From Bryobacterales bacterium (GTDB lineage: Bacteria; Acidobacteriota; Terriglobia; Bryobacterales; UBA6623): a stretch of DNA of 64,000 nucleotides. The notes below the pieces were generated by a model, which saw only the letters and a list, made by a program, of their open reading frames with translations, did not search any database and was not told the DNA's origin. The position numbers and the translations under genes were made by a program. Shown here one piece after another: positions 61,383 to 64,000 of this stretch. The stretch spans positions 1 through 64,000 of the forward strand of contig JAPPLB010000079.1 of assembly GCA_028819575.1 (NCBI GenBank), in the 5' to 3' direction. The stretch's first letter is position 1. Each line of letters begins with the position of its first letter.

Positions 61383-63959
61383 ATGTTTCGGTGCCCGGTG
61401 CGTTGGTTCCTTCTAGCCTGCCTTGTAGTGTCAGCCGGTTCTGCGGCGGATTCGCCGCCGGCGTCATCCGCCAGGGTCGACTTTGCACAGGACGTAGAGC
61501 CGATCTTTCATCGCAATTGCTACGCCTGCCATGGGCCGTCGATGCAGATGAATGGGCTGAGGCTTGACCAGCGGGCTGCTGCCTTCGAGGGGGGGCACTC
61601 GGGCAAGGCGATCGTCCCTTCGGACAGCGAAGCGAGCTTGCTGATGCGCCGTGTTTCGAGCGCTGACGCGAAGCTCAACATGCCCCCGGGGGATGTGCGG
61701 CTTTCCGATGGCGAGATCGGCGTGCTTCGGGCTTGGATCGATCAGGGCGCGGAATGGCCGGAAAAGGCGGAGCCCGTCGAGACGAAGCCCTCGAATGCGG
61801 CGAAGCATTGGTCGTTTCAGCCGGTGCGCCGCCCGGAGCCCCCGGAAGTTTCGCAGCGGACCTGGGTTCGCAATCCGATCGACCGCTTTGTCCTGGCAAA
61901 GTTGGAGGCCGAGGGGATCCGTCCTTCGGTCGAGGCCGGCAAGGTCACGCTGCTGCGGCGTCTGCATTTCGACCTGACCGGGCTGCCTCCCGGTCCCGGC
62001 GGGATCGACGAGTTTCTGTTGGACAACGCGCCGGGCGCGTATGAGCGGCTCGTCGACCGGCTGCTCGACTCGCCCCATTACGGCGAGAAGTGGGCCCGGC
62101 GCTGGCTCGATTTGGCGCGTTACGCCGATAGTGACGGCTTCGAGAAAGACCTCGACCGGCCCCATTCCTGGCGCTGGCGGCATTGGGTGATCGAGGCCTT
62201 GAACCGCGACATGCCGTTCGACCGGTTCACGGTGGAGCAGATCGCCGGTGATTTGCTGCCGAACGCCACCACGGCGCAGCGCGTGGCGACCGGGTTCCAT
62301 CGCAACACCTTGAAGAACCGCGAGGCGGGCGTGAAGCGTGGCGAGGCCCGGTTCGAGGAGTTGGTCGACCGGACACACACGGTGGGAACGGTTTGGCTGG
62401 GCCTGACGGTGGGTTGCGCGCAATGCCACGACCACAAGTTCGATCCGATCAGCCAACGGGAGTTCTATCAGCTCTACTCGTTCTTTGACGCTGCCCGTGA
62501 AACGGAGATCATGGCGCCGCTGCCGGGTGAGTTGGGTCCGTATCTGCAAGCCCTGCCGGACTACCAGCGCAAGCGGCGGGCGCTGCTCGAGGAGTTCGAG
62601 ATCGCGCGCTTGCAGCCGCAGTGGGAAGCCAACATCGTGCGCGCCATGGACTATCCCGGCGAGAGCACCGAATGGGATTTCCAGGTCACTTCCATGCGGG
62701 CCATGCTTGACCACGCGGACCGGCGGCTGCACACGCCTCCCGCGAAGCGTTCGCCTCGCGAGCGTCAACGGGTCACGGACTACTTCATCCAACGCTATGG
62801 GCCGGATCTGGCGAAGGATGACTGCGCCGTCGAGGCCTTCAAGGAGTTGCGCCAAAAGCTGAGCGGGCTGGAAAACTCATTGCCGCGTCCGAGTCAGGCA
62901 TACGTGCTAGAAGAGGTCCCGCAGGCGGTGACGACGCATATCGCTGTGCGCGGCGACTGGCGGCGTCCGGGTGTGGCCGTGCAGCCGGATGTTCCGGGCG
63001 TGCTGCCGCCGTTGTCGGAGGGCGGCGAGGCGGCTCGATTGCGATGGGCGCGCTGGCTGGTGGATGAGCGGAATCCGCTCACGCCGCGCGTGACGGTCAA
63101 CCGCATGTGGCAGGAGTTCTTCGGGACGGGCTTGGTGGCGACACCCGGTGATTTCGGCGTGCAGGGCGAGGCGCCCTCTCATCCGGAGTTGCTGGACTGG
63201 CTGGCCTCGGAGTTCCGGCGGGTCGGCTGGAGCATGAAGCGGATGCACAAACGGATCGTGATGTCGGCGGCCTATCGCCAGTCGTCGCATGCACGTAGCG
63301 ATTTGGAGTCCCGGGACCCGAACAATCGGCTGTTGGCGCGGCAATCGCGGCTGCGGCTGACCGCGGAGCAGATTCGCGACGCGGCGCTGACGGCGAGCGG
63401 CTTGCTCTATGACGAAGTGGGCGGACGCAGTGTGCGGCCGGTGCAGCCGAAGGGGATCGCCGAAGTGACCTACGGGAGTTCGAAGTGGGTCGAGGACGAT
63501 GACAGGAATCGCTATCGGCGGGGCCTATACATTCAGTACAAGCGGACCGCCCCGTATCCGATGCTGGCGAATTTTGACGCGCCGAACTCGACCCTGAGCG
63601 CTCCCCGCCGAAGGCGGTCGAATACGCCGCTGCAGGCTCTCAACCTGTTGAATGATCCGGTGTTTTTCGAGGCGGCGCAGGCGTTGGCGGTGCGTGTGCT
63701 CCAGGAGCGCCCGGCGTCCGGCGGCGATCGATTCTCCTATGCGTTCCGGCTTTGCCTGGCGCGCGATCCCGACAGTCGCGAGAAGGACATGCTGCAGACG
63801 TTCTGGCAGCGCCAAAAGGAGCTTTTCGAGCGGGAGCCGAAGGCGGTCGAGGCCGTGATTCCCTATAAGCTGGCGGGCGAGGAACCGGCGGAACTGGCTG
63901 CGTGGGTGACCGTGGGGCGGGGTTTGATGAATCTGGATGAGTTCATCACCAGGGAGTAG
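61383..63959 (+). CDS. Secreted cytochrome c-DUF1549-DUF1553 protein (second)
   Basis: 858 residues from ATG 61383 (MFRCPVRWFLLACLVVSAGS). The N-terminal cytochrome domain has FHRNCYACHGPSMQMNGLRL and NMPPGDVRLSDGE. DUF1549 follows (NPIDRFVLAKLEAEGIRPS, WARRWLDLARYADSDGFE) with the second CxxCH in LTVGCAQCHDHKFDPIS. DUF1553 closes it: LTPRVTVNRMWQEFFGTGLV, GEAPSHPELLDWLA and SNTPLQALNLLND. It is a diverged paralogue of the neighbouring minus-strand gene and is followed by the start of a DUF1501 gene, the usual pair order. Confidence 0.92.
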   Translation: MFRCPVRWFLLACLVVSAGSAADSPPASSARVDFAQDVEPIFHRNCYACHGPSMQMNGLRLDQRAAAFEGGHSGKAIVPSDSEASLLMRRVSSADAKLNMPPGDVRLSDGEIGVLRAWIDQGAEWPEKAEPVETKPSNAAKHWSFQPVRRPEPPEVSQRTWVRNPIDRFVLAKLEAEGIRPSVEAGKVTLLRRLHFDLTGLPPGPGGIDEFLLDNAPGAYERLVDRLLDSPHYGEKWARRWLDLARYADSDGFEKDLDRPHSWRWRHWVIEALNRDMPFDRFTVEQIAGDLLPNATTAQRVATGFHRNTLKNREAGVKRGEARFEELVDRTHTVGTVWLGLTVGCAQCHDHKFDPISQREFYQLYSFFDAARETEIMAPLPGELGPYLQALPDYQRKRRALLEEFEIARLQPQWEANIVRAMDYPGESTEWDFQVTSMRAMLDHADRRLHTPPAKRSPRERQRVTDYFIQRYGPDLAKDDCAVEAFKELRQKLSGLENSLPRPSQAYVLEEVPQAVTTHIAVRGDWRRPGVAVQPDVPGVLPPLSEGGEAARLRWARWLVDERNPLTPRVTVNRMWQEFFGTGLVATPGDFGVQGEAPSHPELLDWLASEFRRVGWSMKRMHKRIVMSAAYRQSSHARSDLESRDPNNRLLARQSRLRLTAEQIRDAALTASGLLYDEVGGRSVRPVQPKGIAEVTYGSSKWVEDDDRNRYRRGLYIQYKRTAPYPMLANFDAPNSTLSAPRRRRSNTPLQALNLLNDPVFFEAAQALAVRVLQERPASGGDRFSYAFRLCLARDPDSREKDMLQTFWQRQKELFEREPKAVEAVIPYKLAGEEPAELAAWVTVGRGLMNLDEFITRE

Positions 63960-63969
63960 AGGCAGCGAT

Positions 63970-64000
63970 ATGGACCGGCGGAAATTTCTGTACACGCAGA
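63970..64000 (+). CDS. Start of a DUF1501-type gene (cut by window end)
   Basis: Ten codons from ATG 63970 read MDRRKFLYTQ, a twin-arginine start like that of DUF1501 proteins. It begins ten bases after the DUF1549/DUF1553 stop, the usual place for its DUF1501 partner. The assignment rests on position and the Tat-like start only. Confidence 0.6.
   Translation, partial: MDRRKFLYTQ

Overview
This is high-GC bacterial DNA with tightly packed, mostly short operons on both strands. The gene content points to an uncultured member of the Acidobacteriota, probably Bryobacterales/Solibacter-like. The indicators are planctomycete-type cytochrome/DUF1549/DUF1553 proteins paired with DUF1501 proteins, several DUF1080 (3-keto-disaccharide hydrolase) proteins, a PQQ dehydrogenase, secreted GMC oxidoreductase modules and a fragment of bacterial-microcompartment machinery. 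The lineage is an inference from gene families, not from a marker gene.

Layout. 1-5809: a histidine operon (hisI-D-C-B-H-F-A) behind a classical attenuator: a His-rich leader peptide, a hairpin, and a terminator whose 5' arm can pair perfectly with the loop of the first hairpin. 5784-6585: convergent dksA with its own promoter and terminator, then about 800 bp with no gene. 7068-14100: a Cu(I)/Ag(I) efflux operon of the CusCBA type, flanked by two small secreted proteins of unknown function. 14123-14419: two different miniature transposable elements inserted side by side at the same CTAG. 14529-20108: a five-haem cytochrome, a FAH-family hydrolase, recJ, and a minimal microcompartment unit (one hexameric shell protein plus an acylating aldehyde dehydrogenase with two encapsulation-like helices). 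20392-23582: sialidase-like protein, TonB, CDP-alcohol phosphatidyltransferase, and greA with a terminator-like hairpin in its leader. 23907-32280: secreted propeller, DUF1080 protein, a two-component system whose regulator ends in an XRE helix-turn-helix, and a sugar/polyol oxidation group (SDR, gluconate-dehydrogenase subunit 3, GMC, Gfo/Idh). 32467-38122: P1 peptidase, tgt, yajC, secD, secF. 38231-41634: TonB, ExbB, two ExbD and a TPR lipoprotein. 41726-47560: Rel/Spo, RidA, biotin carboxylase with separate biotin carrier, and a DnaC-like ATPase. 47615-64000: secreted catabolic and electron-transfer proteins (beta-helix protein, cytochrome plus PQQ dehydrogenase, PKD protein, DUF1080, ankyrin-cytochrome, alpha-toroid cytochrome, two DUF1549/DUF1553 and two DUF1501 proteins), interrupted by four copies of the first miniature element.

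The most striking non-gene signal is a dispersed miniature inverted-repeat element family. It has six copies: window start, 14.1, 53.1, 56.4, 56.9 and 58.5 kb. The ends are TGCATTTCTCACCAC and its complement, and two copies are flanked by 4-bp target duplications (CTAG, TTAG). One copy abuts the his leader, two bracket an orphan VapB-like antitoxin, and one sits exactly at the stop codon of a DUF1553 gene. The best candidates for undescribed biology are this element family, the two-gene microcompartment unit, the his attenuator in this lineage, the greA leader hairpin and the cytochrome-ankyrin/alpha-toroid pair. No rRNA, tRNA, CRISPR array, prophage or complete insertion sequence was recognised.
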